From NCBI GenBank assembly GCA_002691265.1, contig NZHJ01000005.1, forward strand, positions 27,363-44,085: DNA of 16,723 nt, in the 5' to 3' direction. Positions 1 through 7,391 of the stretch are shown piece after piece. The DNA comes from Flavobacteriaceae bacterium. Its GTDB lineage: Bacteria > Bacteroidota > Bacteroidia > Flavobacteriales > Flavobacteriaceae. A program made the position numbers and the translations under genes. The first letter of the stretch is position 1. Each line of letters begins with the position of its first letter. The notes under the pieces are model-generated. The model ran no database searches. It saw only the letters and a program-made list of their open reading frames with translations, and was not told where the DNA came from.

Positions 1-1053
1 AAATGCTCCATAATCGGCAATTACTACGACTTTTCCTTTTACTGTGTCTCCAACTTTAACATCATCAGCAAGGGCTTCCCAAGGGTGTTTACTCAACTGC
101 TTTAATCCTAATTGAATTCTTGATTTATTCTCATCAAAATCTAAAATAACAACTTTTAATTGCTGATCAAGGTCAACAATCTCATTTGGATGATTAATTC
201 TTGACCAAGATAAGTCCGTAATGTGTATTAATCCATCAACACCTCCTAAATCCATAAATACTCCATAAGAGGTAATATTTTTTACTACACCTTCAAGAAT
301 CTGACCTTTTTCAAGTTGTTTTATAATTTCTTTCTTTTGAAGTTCAATATCAGCTTCAATTAATGCCTTGTGAGAAACCACAACGTTTTTAAATTCATGA
401 TTAATCTTAACAACCTTAAACTCCATTGTTTTATTAACATATTGATCATAATCCCTAATTGGCTTCACATCGATTTGAGAACCAGGTAAAAAGGCTTCAA
501 TACCAAATACGTCGACAATCATACCACCCTTGGTTCTACATTTTACAAATCCGTTAACTATCTCACCTGTATCATGGGCGTTATTTACCCTATCCCAGGC
601 TTTAATAACTCTTGCCTTTCTGTGAGATAAAATTAATTGACCGGTAGCATCTTCCCTTACATCAATTAAAACTTCAACTTTATCTCCGACTTTCAAAGCG
701 GGGTTATATCGAAATTCATTTAGAGAGATAACACCTTCAGATTTTGCATTTATATCAATTATAGCTTCTCTGTCGGTCATGTGAATAACAGTTCCTTCTA
801 CAACATCATTTGTTAGTGTTTCAACAAAATTTTCTTCAACTAGTTTTTCAAATTCTTTAATTTGTTTCTCATCAACTTGATCAATACCTTCTTCATAATT
901 ATGCCAGTCAAAATCTGACAAATTATTAATGTTTTTATCAACTTCTTTAGTATCTTTTTTTGGAATAGCAGCTTTTTTTGAAGATTCTTTTACTGCTACT
1001 TTTTCTTCTACTTTTTCTTCAGTAGTTTCTTTTTTTTCTGCTTTTTTAGGCAT
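1..1053 (-). CDS. rpsA: 30S ribosomal protein S1 (partial, C-terminus beyond left edge)
   Basis: Ribosomal protein S1 binds mRNA at the small subunit and supports initiation. The reading frame is open from ATG at 1053 to the window edge, giving 351 residues; the rest lies outside. After a Lys/Glu-rich N-terminal stretch (about residues 1-40), repeated S1/OB-fold modules are visible, each with the G-x-V-x-G start: about 83-150, 162-235, 249-320, and a fourth from about 333 that is cut off. The third contains YGVFMDLGGVDGLIHITDLS, a classic S1 signature, and the visible end reads ADYGAF. It lies 152 bases downstream of cmk on the same strand, the cmk-rpsA order seen in many bacteria. The start codon has no Shine-Dalgarno sequence, as is usual in Bacteroidota. 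A leader stem-loop and a candidate promoter precede it. The identity is very secure. Confidence 0.95.
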   Translation of the reverse strand, partial: MPKKAEKKETTEEKVEEKVAVKESSKKAAIPKKDTKEVDKNINNLSDFDWHNYEEGIDQVDEKQIKEFEKLVEENFVETLTNDVVEGTVIHMTDREAIIDINAKSEGVISLNEFRYNPALKVGDKVEVLIDVREDATGQLILSHRKARVIKAWDRVNNAHDTGEIVNGFVKCRTKGGMIVDVFGIEAFLPGSQIDVKPIRDYDQYVNKTMEFKVVKINHEFKNVVVSHKALIEADIELQKKEIIKQLEKGQILEGVVKNITSYGVFMDLGGVDGLIHITDLSWSRINHPNEIVDLDQQLKVVILDFDENKSRIQLGLKQLSKHPWEALADDVKVGDTVKGKVVVIADYGAF

Positions 1054-1068
1054 GACGAAAAATTTGTA

Positions 1069-1107
1069 TTCTAAAATCCTAACTGATTTAACACAAAAAT
1101 TTTAGAA
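1069..1107 (-). promoter_or_regulatory. Inverted repeat in rpsA leader
   Basis: The arms TTCTAAAAT (1069-1077) and ATTTTAGAA (1099-1107) are perfect 9-bp complements around a 21-base loop. In the minus-strand transcript this hairpin would end 15 bases before the rpsA ATG. S1 is known to regulate its own translation in some bacteria, so an autoregulatory leader is possible. That role is inference, and the AT-rich composition makes a chance repeat conceivable. Confidence 0.4.
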
Positions 1108-1123
1108 GAAATTAAAATATATT

Positions 1124-1154
1124 AAAGCCTAATGTATCAGTTATTATATGACAA
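1124..1154 (-). promoter_or_regulatory. Candidate rpsA promoter
   Basis: On the minus strand a TTTTG (its TTG at 1154-1152) is followed after 20 bases by TAGGCTTT (1131-1124). This resembles the Bacteroidota sigma consensus TTG - N19-21 - TAnnTTTG, with mismatches in the -7 box. It lies in the 152-base cmk-rpsA gap and would give rpsA its own transcript with a leader of about 60 bases containing the inverted repeat. Confidence 0.27.
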
Positions 1155-1205
1155 AAGGCATGCGAAAATATAAAATTTTATTAAAAAAATGAATGAACAG
1201 AAGAT

Positions 1206-1895
1206 TTAATTAGAAAATTTATCTTTTATTAATTTTGAGATTTTATCGATTTGATCATTTATTGACATGTGACTATTGTCAATAACTACGGCATCTTTTT
1301 CAATTATCAAAGGAGAATCAGATCTAGTTGAATCTAGCAGATCTCTGTTCTTTATGTTATAAAGTATATCCTCGTAGCTAACCTCTAAGCCATTTTTTAC
1401 CATTTCTTCAAATCTTCGTTTAGCCCTAACCGAATCTGATGCTGTTAAAAATAATTTTAAATCTGCATCAGGGAAAACCACAGACCCAATATCTCTACCA
1501 TCCATTACAACCCCCTTACCCCTATCAATAGTTCTCTGTATTTTTACCATCTCTTTTCTAATTTCTGGAATTGCAGCAATCTCACTTACTAATTTTGAAA
1601 CATGCATACCACCTATCTCATTTTCAATGTTTCTGCTATTTAAATATATCTCGGAGATAAGGCTGTTATCGTTAAATTTAAAATTAATCGAAATTTCCTT
1701 GAGCTTATCGATAAATAAATTTATGTTAGTCTTTGTAAGCTTTAACAGATTATTTTCAATTGCAAATAAGGTAACCGCTCTGTACATAGAGCCTGAATTA
1801 ATATATATGTATCCGTATTTAACAGCTAATTCTTTGGCAATTGAACTTTTTCCGGTTGACGCATGACCATCAATAGCTATTGTTAGGTTTTTCAT
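1206..1895 (-). CDS. cmk: Cytidylate (CMP) kinase
   Basis: Cytosolic enzyme that transfers phosphate from ATP to CMP or dCMP in pyrimidine nucleotide recycling. The 229-residue length is normal for the family. The N-terminus carries the P-loop, AIDGHASTGKSSIAKE (residues 7-22). A conserved N-[ST]-G-x-[ML]-Y-R segment follows (NSGSMYRA), and the middle has the MDGRDIGSVVFPDADLK block typical of bacterial Cmk. The FlaBacter-style A-S-T-G-K-S P-loop variant differs from the Gly-rich proteobacterial form but keeps the Lys and Ser. The ATG overlaps the porQ stop codon by one base (TAATG at 1893-1897), so translation is probably coupled to porQ. rpsA follows downstream. Confidence 0.96.
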   Translation of the reverse strand: MKNLTIAIDGHASTGKSSIAKELAVKYGYIYINSGSMYRAVTLFAIENNLLKLTKTNINLFIDKLKEISINFKFNDNSLISEIYLNSRNIENEIGGMHVSKLVSEIAAIPEIRKEMVKIQRTIDRGKGVVMDGRDIGSVVFPDADLKLFLTASDSVRAKRRFEEMVKNGLEVSYEDILYNIKNRDLLDSTRSDSPLIIEKDAVVIDNSHMSINDQIDKISKLIKDKFSN

Positions 1896-2923
1896 TAATC
1901 TAAATCAATTTGCATTCCGATGAAATTCACATTTGAAGCACTTGAATATTTGGAATGACAATAATTAAAACGAAGTTTGCTAAATTTCATTCCAAATCCA
2001 AAGGATATTCCTGAAAAATTTCTTTGCTCCAATATTCTCAATTCTTCAGATCTTCTAAAACTAAAACCTAACTGCATCTTAAAAAAAGAATCTGGAAATA
2101 ACTCAACCCCAACAATTGTATGTCTTAAAATTTCATTAAATAAAGAAACTTTTTCTTCAGAAATATTTCCGTCTAAATCAGTAATTATTCTGGATGGATT
2201 AGATAATCCAATAGGCCATTTTTGAATATTTTCTAAAGTAATATGCCAAGTAATGGGAGCATTTTCAAGTTTCTGAGAAACTCCCAAATTGATTTCAAAT
2301 GGTAAGGATTCATGAATTTCATTATATGGCTTTAATTGGAAACCTAAATTTCTTAAAACCAAAGAAGCTTTTATGTCATTTGTATCATCAAAATAGAAAA
2401 ATCCTATGTCCGCTGCTAATCCATAGGAATTATACTGTTCAAAAGTTGATGTAATAAACTTTAAATTTGTTCCAAAAGTTACAGGTATATTTTTCAATTT
2501 AGAGGCATATCCGACTGATAAAGCAGATTCATTACCAGAAAAGTTAGATGTATAATTGCCAAATTCATCATAACCAATAAAATCTCCATAGTTTATGTAG
2601 GAAAAACCAAAGTGTAAGGTGTTTCCTCGATTGTCAAGTCTGTAAGCGTATGCTAAAGAACCGAATGAAATGTCAGAGAAATAGCTAAAATAATTTAGAG
2701 ATAGCATATTATCCATTTCCTGAGTTATAGATGAAGGATTGAAAAGTCCTGAGTTAACATCGTCATCTTGTGTAGTTATGTTTTTACCACCAAGAGCTAA
2801 TTGTCTGGGTGAACTTGTAATATTTAAAAACTGATAGGTCGATTCACCTGCTATTTGAGAAAAAGAAGGAGTAAAATTAAGTAATGAAAAAAATAAAAGT
2901 AAAACTAGAATTTTAAATTTCAT
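1895..2923 (-). CDS. porQ: Type IX secretion system protein PorQ
   Basis: PorQ is an outer-membrane-associated, beta-barrel-like T9SS component (related to the PorV/FadL-like group), needed for export and surface attachment of proteins with T9SS C-terminal signals. The 342-residue protein begins with a signal peptide (residues 1-22, probable cleavage SFS|Q). The mature N-terminus then shows the PorQ hallmark GESTYQFLNITSSPRQLALG. The rest alternates polar and aromatic residues in short strands, with many Gly/Phe/Tyr turns (SVGYASKL, FGFSYINYGDF), as expected of a barrel. It lies 29 bases after lon and overlaps cmk by one base, a gene order common in Flavobacteria. No other T9SS gene is visible here. 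PorV/FadL-like relatives are the alternative, but the N-terminal motif and the neighbours favour PorQ. Confidence 0.88.
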   Translation of the reverse strand: MKFKILVLLLFFSLLNFTPSFSQIAGESTYQFLNITSSPRQLALGGKNITTQDDDVNSGLFNPSSITQEMDNMLSLNYFSYFSDISFGSLAYAYRLDNRGNTLHFGFSYINYGDFIGYDEFGNYTSNFSGNESALSVGYASKLKNIPVTFGTNLKFITSTFEQYNSYGLAADIGFFYFDDTNDIKASLVLRNLGFQLKPYNEIHESLPFEINLGVSQKLENAPITWHITLENIQKWPIGLSNPSRIITDLDGNISEEKVSLFNEILRHTIVGVELFPDSFFKMQLGFSFRRSEELRILEQRNFSGISFGFGMKFSKLRFNYCHSKYSSASNVNFIGMQIDLD

Positions 2924-2952
2924 ATTCTTAAAACTACTTAAAAGCTGTTATA

Positions 2953-5403
2953 TTATAATTTCTTTGGATTTTTGACAGGTTTATTTGTCAATGCAATATC
3001 AATAACTTCGCTCATCTCAGAAACATAGTGGAATGTTAATCCTTTTGTGTATTGATTATTTATTTCTTTAACATCAGCTTTATTTTGTATAGAAAGAATT
3101 ATTTCTTTTATTTTTGCTCTTTTAGCAGCAAGTATTTTTTCTTTTATTCCACCAACTGCAAGAACCTTACCTCTTAAGGTTATTTCCCCAGTCATTGCAA
3201 TTCTTGATTTAATTCTTTTTTGAGTAAATAATGATATAAGAGATGTTAACATTGCAATTCCAGCACTAGGCCCATCCTTAGGTGTTGCACCCTCAGGAAC
3301 ATGAATATGTATATTATATTTATCAAAAACATCTGGATTTATATTGAATTGATTACAGTTTGATTTTATATATTCTAGTGCAATTGTTGCCGACTCTGAC
3401 ATAACCTTTCCTAAATTACCGGTTAAGGAAAGCTTACCTTTTCCTTTTGATAAAATAGATTCAATAAATAAAATATCTCCTCCTACTCTAGTCCAGGCAA
3501 GCCCGGTTACAACCCCAGCAACTTCATTTGATTCATATTTACCTCTAATTAATTTAGCAGGACCTAAAATCTCTATAATATTTTCTTCAGAAATATTTGG
3601 ATTATATTCAATCTCAGTTGCAATATTTTTAGCACAATATCTTACAATTTTTGCTATATTTTTTTCTAACCCCCTTACACCTGATTCCCTTGTGTAACCA
3701 TCAATAATTTTTTCAATTACTCGAACACTTAACTTTAAATCTTTTGTAGACAAACCATGTTCTTTAATTTGTTTTGGTAGAAGAAATTTTTTACCAATCT
3801 GAACCTTATCCTCAGTAGTATATCCACTTACATTAATAATTTCCATTCTATCTAATAAGGCAGGTTGAATATTTGAAATATTATTTGATGTAGCAATAAA
3901 CATTACTTTAGATAAGTCAAAACCTTTTTCTAAATAATTATCATAAAATTCATTATTCTGCTCAGGGTCAAGAACTTCAAGCATTGCAGATGATGGATCA
4001 CCAACGTTAGAAGATGTTAATTTATCAATTTCATCTAAAACAAAAACCGGGTTTGAAGTTTTTGTTTTTTTTATATTTTGAATTATTCTCCCTGGCATAG
4101 CTCCAATATAAGTCTTTCTGTGACCTCTTATTTCAGCTTCATCACGTAATCCACCAAGTGAAATTCTAACATATTTTCTCCCAATTGCTTCTGCAATTGA
4201 TTTACCTAGTGAAGTTTTACCAACACCCGGAGGGCCTTGAAGACATAAAATAGGTGATTTCATATCATTTCTAAGCTTCAAAACCGCTAAATATTCAATA
4301 ATTCTTCTTTTTACATCATCTAAGCCAAAATGATCCCTATCTAATACTTTTTTTGCTTTGATAAGATCAAATTTGTCTTTTGAAAATTCATTCCATGGTA
4401 ATTCTAATATCAAATCCAAATAATTCCTTTGAACAGAATATTCAGATACTTGAGGATTCATTCTTTGTAATTTTGCTATTTCCTTCTCAAAATGCTCCTT
4501 AATATCTTTATTCCATTTTTTCTTGGAAGCTCTTTTCCTCATATCTTCCAGTTCTGAATCATGACTTACACCGCCAAGTTCTTCTTGGATAGTTTTCATT
4601 TGCTGGTGTAAGTAAAATTCTCTTTGTTGTTGATTTAAATCACTTTGAACTTTAGATTGTATATCATTTTTTATTTCGAGTTTTTTAAACTCAACATTCA
4701 TATGCTTTAAGGTATTTAATGCTCTTTGTTGTAAATCATTAATCCTAAGCAGTTTTTGCTTTTCGTTAACAGGAAGGTATAAATTTGAGGCAACAAAATT
4801 TATAAGGAATGAATTACTTTCAATATTCTTAATCGCAAATGAAGCTTCCGAGGGAATGTTAGGGTTTCTTTTTATGATTTCTAACGACAAATCTTTAATT
4901 GAGTCAATAATTGCGTTAAATTCAGAATTTTCTTTACCAGGATTCTCCTCAGGATTATCTTTTATATTTGATGTGATATAAGGGGTTTCTGAAATCACCC
5001 TTTCAATTTCAAATCGTTTTTTTCCTTGAATAATGACAGTTGTATTACCATCTGGCATTTGTAAAACTTTAATAATTTTAGCTACAGTTCCAATATTGTA
5101 AATATCTTTTAACTTGGGGTCCTCAACACTCTCATCTTTCTGAGCAACTACTCCAATCAATTTATTAAAATTATTAGCATCTTTAATAAGTCTAATAGAT
5201 TTGTCCCTTGAGGCTGTGATAGGTATTACGACGCCAGGAAATAGGACAGTGTTTCTTAAGGAAAGTATTGGTAAGGTCTGTGGAAGTTCCTCCTTACTTA
5301 TCTCCAATTCATCCTCTGGTGTCATCAAAGGTATTAATTCAGAATTTTCGTCAATATCCTGAGCTGACAAATTGTCAATGTTAAAAAGATTTTTTCTAGA
5401 CAT
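2953..5403 (-). CDS. lon: ATP-dependent Lon protease
   Basis: Cytosolic hexameric AAA+ serine protease that degrades misfolded and regulatory proteins. The 816 residues carry all three parts. The N-terminal substrate-binding domain (about 42-240) begins PILSLRNTVLFPGVV. The AAA+ module has Walker A GPPGVGKTS near residue 395 and Walker B VFVLDEIDK near 455. The C-terminal protease domain has the catalytic dyad Ser713 (DGPSAG) and Lys756 (GGIKEK), 43 residues apart as in E. coli Lon (679/722). It also keeps TGEITLRGKV. The first 40 residues are acidic and variable. The MFS gene ends 99 bases upstream, and that gap contains a promoter-like pair, so lon probably starts a lon-porQ-cmk transcript. 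No damage to key residues is seen. Confidence 0.98.
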   Translation of the reverse strand: MSRKNLFNIDNLSAQDIDENSELIPLMTPEDELEISKEELPQTLPILSLRNTVLFPGVVIPITASRDKSIRLIKDANNFNKLIGVVAQKDESVEDPKLKDIYNIGTVAKIIKVLQMPDGNTTVIIQGKKRFEIERVISETPYITSNIKDNPEENPGKENSEFNAIIDSIKDLSLEIIKRNPNIPSEASFAIKNIESNSFLINFVASNLYLPVNEKQKLLRINDLQQRALNTLKHMNVEFKKLEIKNDIQSKVQSDLNQQQREFYLHQQMKTIQEELGGVSHDSELEDMRKRASKKKWNKDIKEHFEKEIAKLQRMNPQVSEYSVQRNYLDLILELPWNEFSKDKFDLIKAKKVLDRDHFGLDDVKRRIIEYLAVLKLRNDMKSPILCLQGPPGVGKTSLGKSIAEAIGRKYVRISLGGLRDEAEIRGHRKTYIGAMPGRIIQNIKKTKTSNPVFVLDEIDKLTSSNVGDPSSAMLEVLDPEQNNEFYDNYLEKGFDLSKVMFIATSNNISNIQPALLDRMEIINVSGYTTEDKVQIGKKFLLPKQIKEHGLSTKDLKLSVRVIEKIIDGYTRESGVRGLEKNIAKIVRYCAKNIATEIEYNPNISEENIIEILGPAKLIRGKYESNEVAGVVTGLAWTRVGGDILFIESILSKGKGKLSLTGNLGKVMSESATIALEYIKSNCNQFNINPDVFDKYNIHIHVPEGATPKDGPSAGIAMLTSLISLFTQKRIKSRIAMTGEITLRGKVLAVGGIKEKILAAKRAKIKEIILSIQNKADVKEINNQYTKGLTFHYVSEMSEVIDIALTNKPVKNPKKL

Positions 5404-5452
5404 ATAAAAATTTTAATGTTATATAAATGATTTTATATCTGTAAATTATATA

Positions 5453-5484
5453 AAAACATACTTATAACTATTAGTATATTTCAA
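5453..5484 (-). promoter_or_regulatory. Candidate lon promoter
   Basis: In the 99-base gap upstream of lon, the minus strand has TTG (5484-5482), 21 bases, then TATGTTTT (5460-5453). This is one mismatch from the TAnnTTTG -7 box known in Bacteroidota, and the spacing is acceptable. It would leave a leader of roughly 40-45 bases. In such AT-rich DNA, chance matches are common. Confidence 0.35.
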
Positions 5485-5502
5485 CTACTATGCCATTAAA
5501 AT

Positions 5503-6810
5503 TTACCTTTTTGAAATTTGTTTTAGCAAAAAAATTGATGGAATAAAAAACAAAGCAAAAATTAAAATTGCAAGTCGAATACTTCCGGTAAAAACATCCA
5601 TTGTTGCATACAATGCTGTACCTAACACTATACTCAGCTTTTGAGAAACATCATAAAAACTAAAATAAGAAGTTGAATATTTTACATCAATCAATTTAGA
5701 ATAAGTAGATCGTGAGAGAGACTGAATACCACCCATTCCTAACCCAATAAAACCTGCAGCAATATAAAATTCAGTAGGTGTTGTCACAAAATAACCATAA
5801 AAACATATTATTCCCCATAAAATATTTATACCTATCAATGTCCTGATATTACCAAAAATATCAGAAAGTTTTGCACTTAGGTAAGCTCCAGCTGCAGCTA
5901 GAATCTGAATAACAATAATTGCTAATATAAGACCCGTTTGCATGCTTTCTGCATCCTTCCAACCTATTTCATCTAAGTCAGCACCAAAATAACTAGCCAG
6001 AAGAATAATAGTTTGGGTTGGAATTGTAAAAATAAAAAATGAAAATAGGAATATTCTAAGTTTTCTATTGACTTTAAGTTGCTTTAAAACATCAACTAAC
6101 TGGTTAAAACCACTCAAAAAAGTTTCGATTGAATATAGATTGCTTTTTTTAATATTATAATGTTTTCTTCCAGGTAAATAATAAAATGAATATTGACTAA
6201 AAACCAACCACCAAACACCAACAAGAACAAATGAAATTTTGACTGCTTGTTGTTGATTATTCAAGTTTAAAATTTCAGAAAATTGCATCATAAACAAACA
6301 AAAAATGAGCAAAATTATACTACCAAGGTAACCTAGAGAATAACCTTTAGCACTTGTAATATCTTGTTGATCTATATTAGCAATATCCGGTAAATATGAA
6401 TTGTAGAAAACTAGACTTCCCCAAAATCCAACCACTGCAAAGAAGTAATAAATTATTCCTAAGTCGAAATTATCTAAATCAAAACTATACAACAACATAC
6501 AAGAAATAGCACCTAGATAGCAGAAAAACTTCATAAAGAGTTTTTTATATCCGGTATGATCAGCAATTCCAGATAATAATGGAGAGATAATAGCTAATAT
6601 CAAAAAGGTAAATGATGAAATATATCCGATAAAAGCATCATTTTCTATTGAATTAAACCATAAAAAATCAACGCTCTCCCCTTTAGTTATTGATTTAAAA
6701 TAGATTGGAAATATTGCTGTTGAAATAACAAGTGGGTATACAGAATTTGCCCAATCGTAAACAGCCCATGCGTTTAATAACTTTTTATCACCTTTTTTAT
6801 AAAATCTCAT
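5503..6810 (-). CDS. MFS transporter, UMF1 / ATG22-like family
   Basis: Polytopic inner-membrane protein of 435 residues with roughly twelve hydrophobic segments by eye. The opening LLNAWAVYDWANSVYPLVI is characteristic of the UMF1 branch of the major facilitator superfamily (related to yeast vacuolar Atg22), as is the later GLGMGGIQSLSRSTYSKLI. A polar loop at about residues 210-245 probably separates the two six-helix halves. Eukaryotic Atg22 exports amino acids from vacuoles. Bacterial members are mostly uncharacterised, so the substrate here is unknown. The gene is the first of the minus-strand block and is divergent from msrB across about 77 bases. The 99-base gap to lon makes co-transcription possible but not required. 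Confidence 0.85.
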   Translation of the reverse strand: MRFYKKGDKKLLNAWAVYDWANSVYPLVISTAIFPIYFKSITKGESVDFLWFNSIENDAFIGYISSFTFLILAIISPLLSGIADHTGYKKLFMKFFCYLGAISCMLLYSFDLDNFDLGIIYYFFAVVGFWGSLVFYNSYLPDIANIDQQDITSAKGYSLGYLGSIILLIFCLFMMQFSEILNLNNQQQAVKISFVLVGVWWLVFSQYSFYYLPGRKHYNIKKSNLYSIETFLSGFNQLVDVLKQLKVNRKLRIFLFSFFIFTIPTQTIILLASYFGADLDEIGWKDAESMQTGLILAIIVIQILAAAGAYLSAKLSDIFGNIRTLIGINILWGIICFYGYFVTTPTEFYIAAGFIGLGMGGIQSLSRSTYSKLIDVKYSTSYFSFYDVSQKLSIVLGTALYATMDVFTGSIRLAILIFALFFIPSIFLLKQISKR

Positions 6811-6887
6811 TTAATTAAAATAAATTTGCAATTGATTTCAAACAGATACTAATATTACAATATTTTATCCATTTGATTAATTTTTTA

Positions 6888-7388
6888 ATGATGAAAAAAA
6901 TCACTTTGTTTATTCTTTTATGTTTTACCTTTTCAAACGTTGTGATTTCTCAAAACAAGAACCATCAAAACAAATATGAAATGAGTAAACAAAAAGTTAA
7001 CAAAACTGAAAAAGAATGGAAAGATATACTTAGCGACGAAGAGTATAGAGTTCTAAGACAAAAAGGTACAGAATATCCTCACACTGGTAAGTATAATTTA
7101 CATTTTGAAAATGGGGTTTATAACTGTAATGGATGTAAAACTTCACTATTTAAGAGTGACCAGAAATTTGAAACTAATTGTGGATGGCCAAGTTTTGATG
7201 AAGCAATTGAAGGAACTATAAAATATGTAGAGGATTATTCACACAATATGATAAGGACAGAAATAGTTTGTGTTAAATGTGATGGTCATCTTGGTCACGT
7301 ATTTAATGACGGACCAACTGAAACCGGATTAAGATATTGTGTAAATTCAGTCAGCATTGATTTTAAAAAAGACCCAAATAAAAAATAA
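6888..7388 (+). CDS. msrB: Secreted peptide-methionine (R)-S-oxide reductase MsrB
   Basis: Reduces methionine-R-sulfoxide in damaged proteins. I chose ATG 6888 (166 residues); the adjacent ATG 6891 is equally possible. An upstream in-frame TTG at 6873 only adds residues ahead of a normal signal peptide. Residues 1-21 form that peptide (MMKKITLFILL..., cleavage near VIS|Q), so the enzyme is probably periplasmic. The SelR/MsrB domain spans about 40-160: zinc-binding pairs Cys80/Cys83 (CNGC) and Cys128/Cys131 (CVKC), Cys98 in CGWPSF, and catalytic Cys151 in RYCVNSVSIDF. GHLGHVFNDGP is also present. Cys98 may act as the resolving cysteine. lpdA starts 3 bases after the stop, so the two are probably co-transcribed. 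An internal in-frame ATG at 6981 could yield a leaderless cytosolic form. Confidence 0.93.
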   Translation: MMKKITLFILLCFTFSNVVISQNKNHQNKYEMSKQKVNKTEKEWKDILSDEEYRVLRQKGTEYPHTGKYNLHFENGVYNCNGCKTSLFKSDQKFETNCGWPSFDEAIEGTIKYVEDYSHNMIRTEIVCVKCDGHLGHVFNDGPTETGLRYCVNSVSIDFKKDPNKK

Positions 7389-7391
7389 TAT

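Noticed and set aside
6873..6887. TTG start extending msrB by five residues
   Set aside because: The added residues precede an ordinary MMKK signal-peptide start at 6888, and TTG is a weaker start. Nothing supports the extension.
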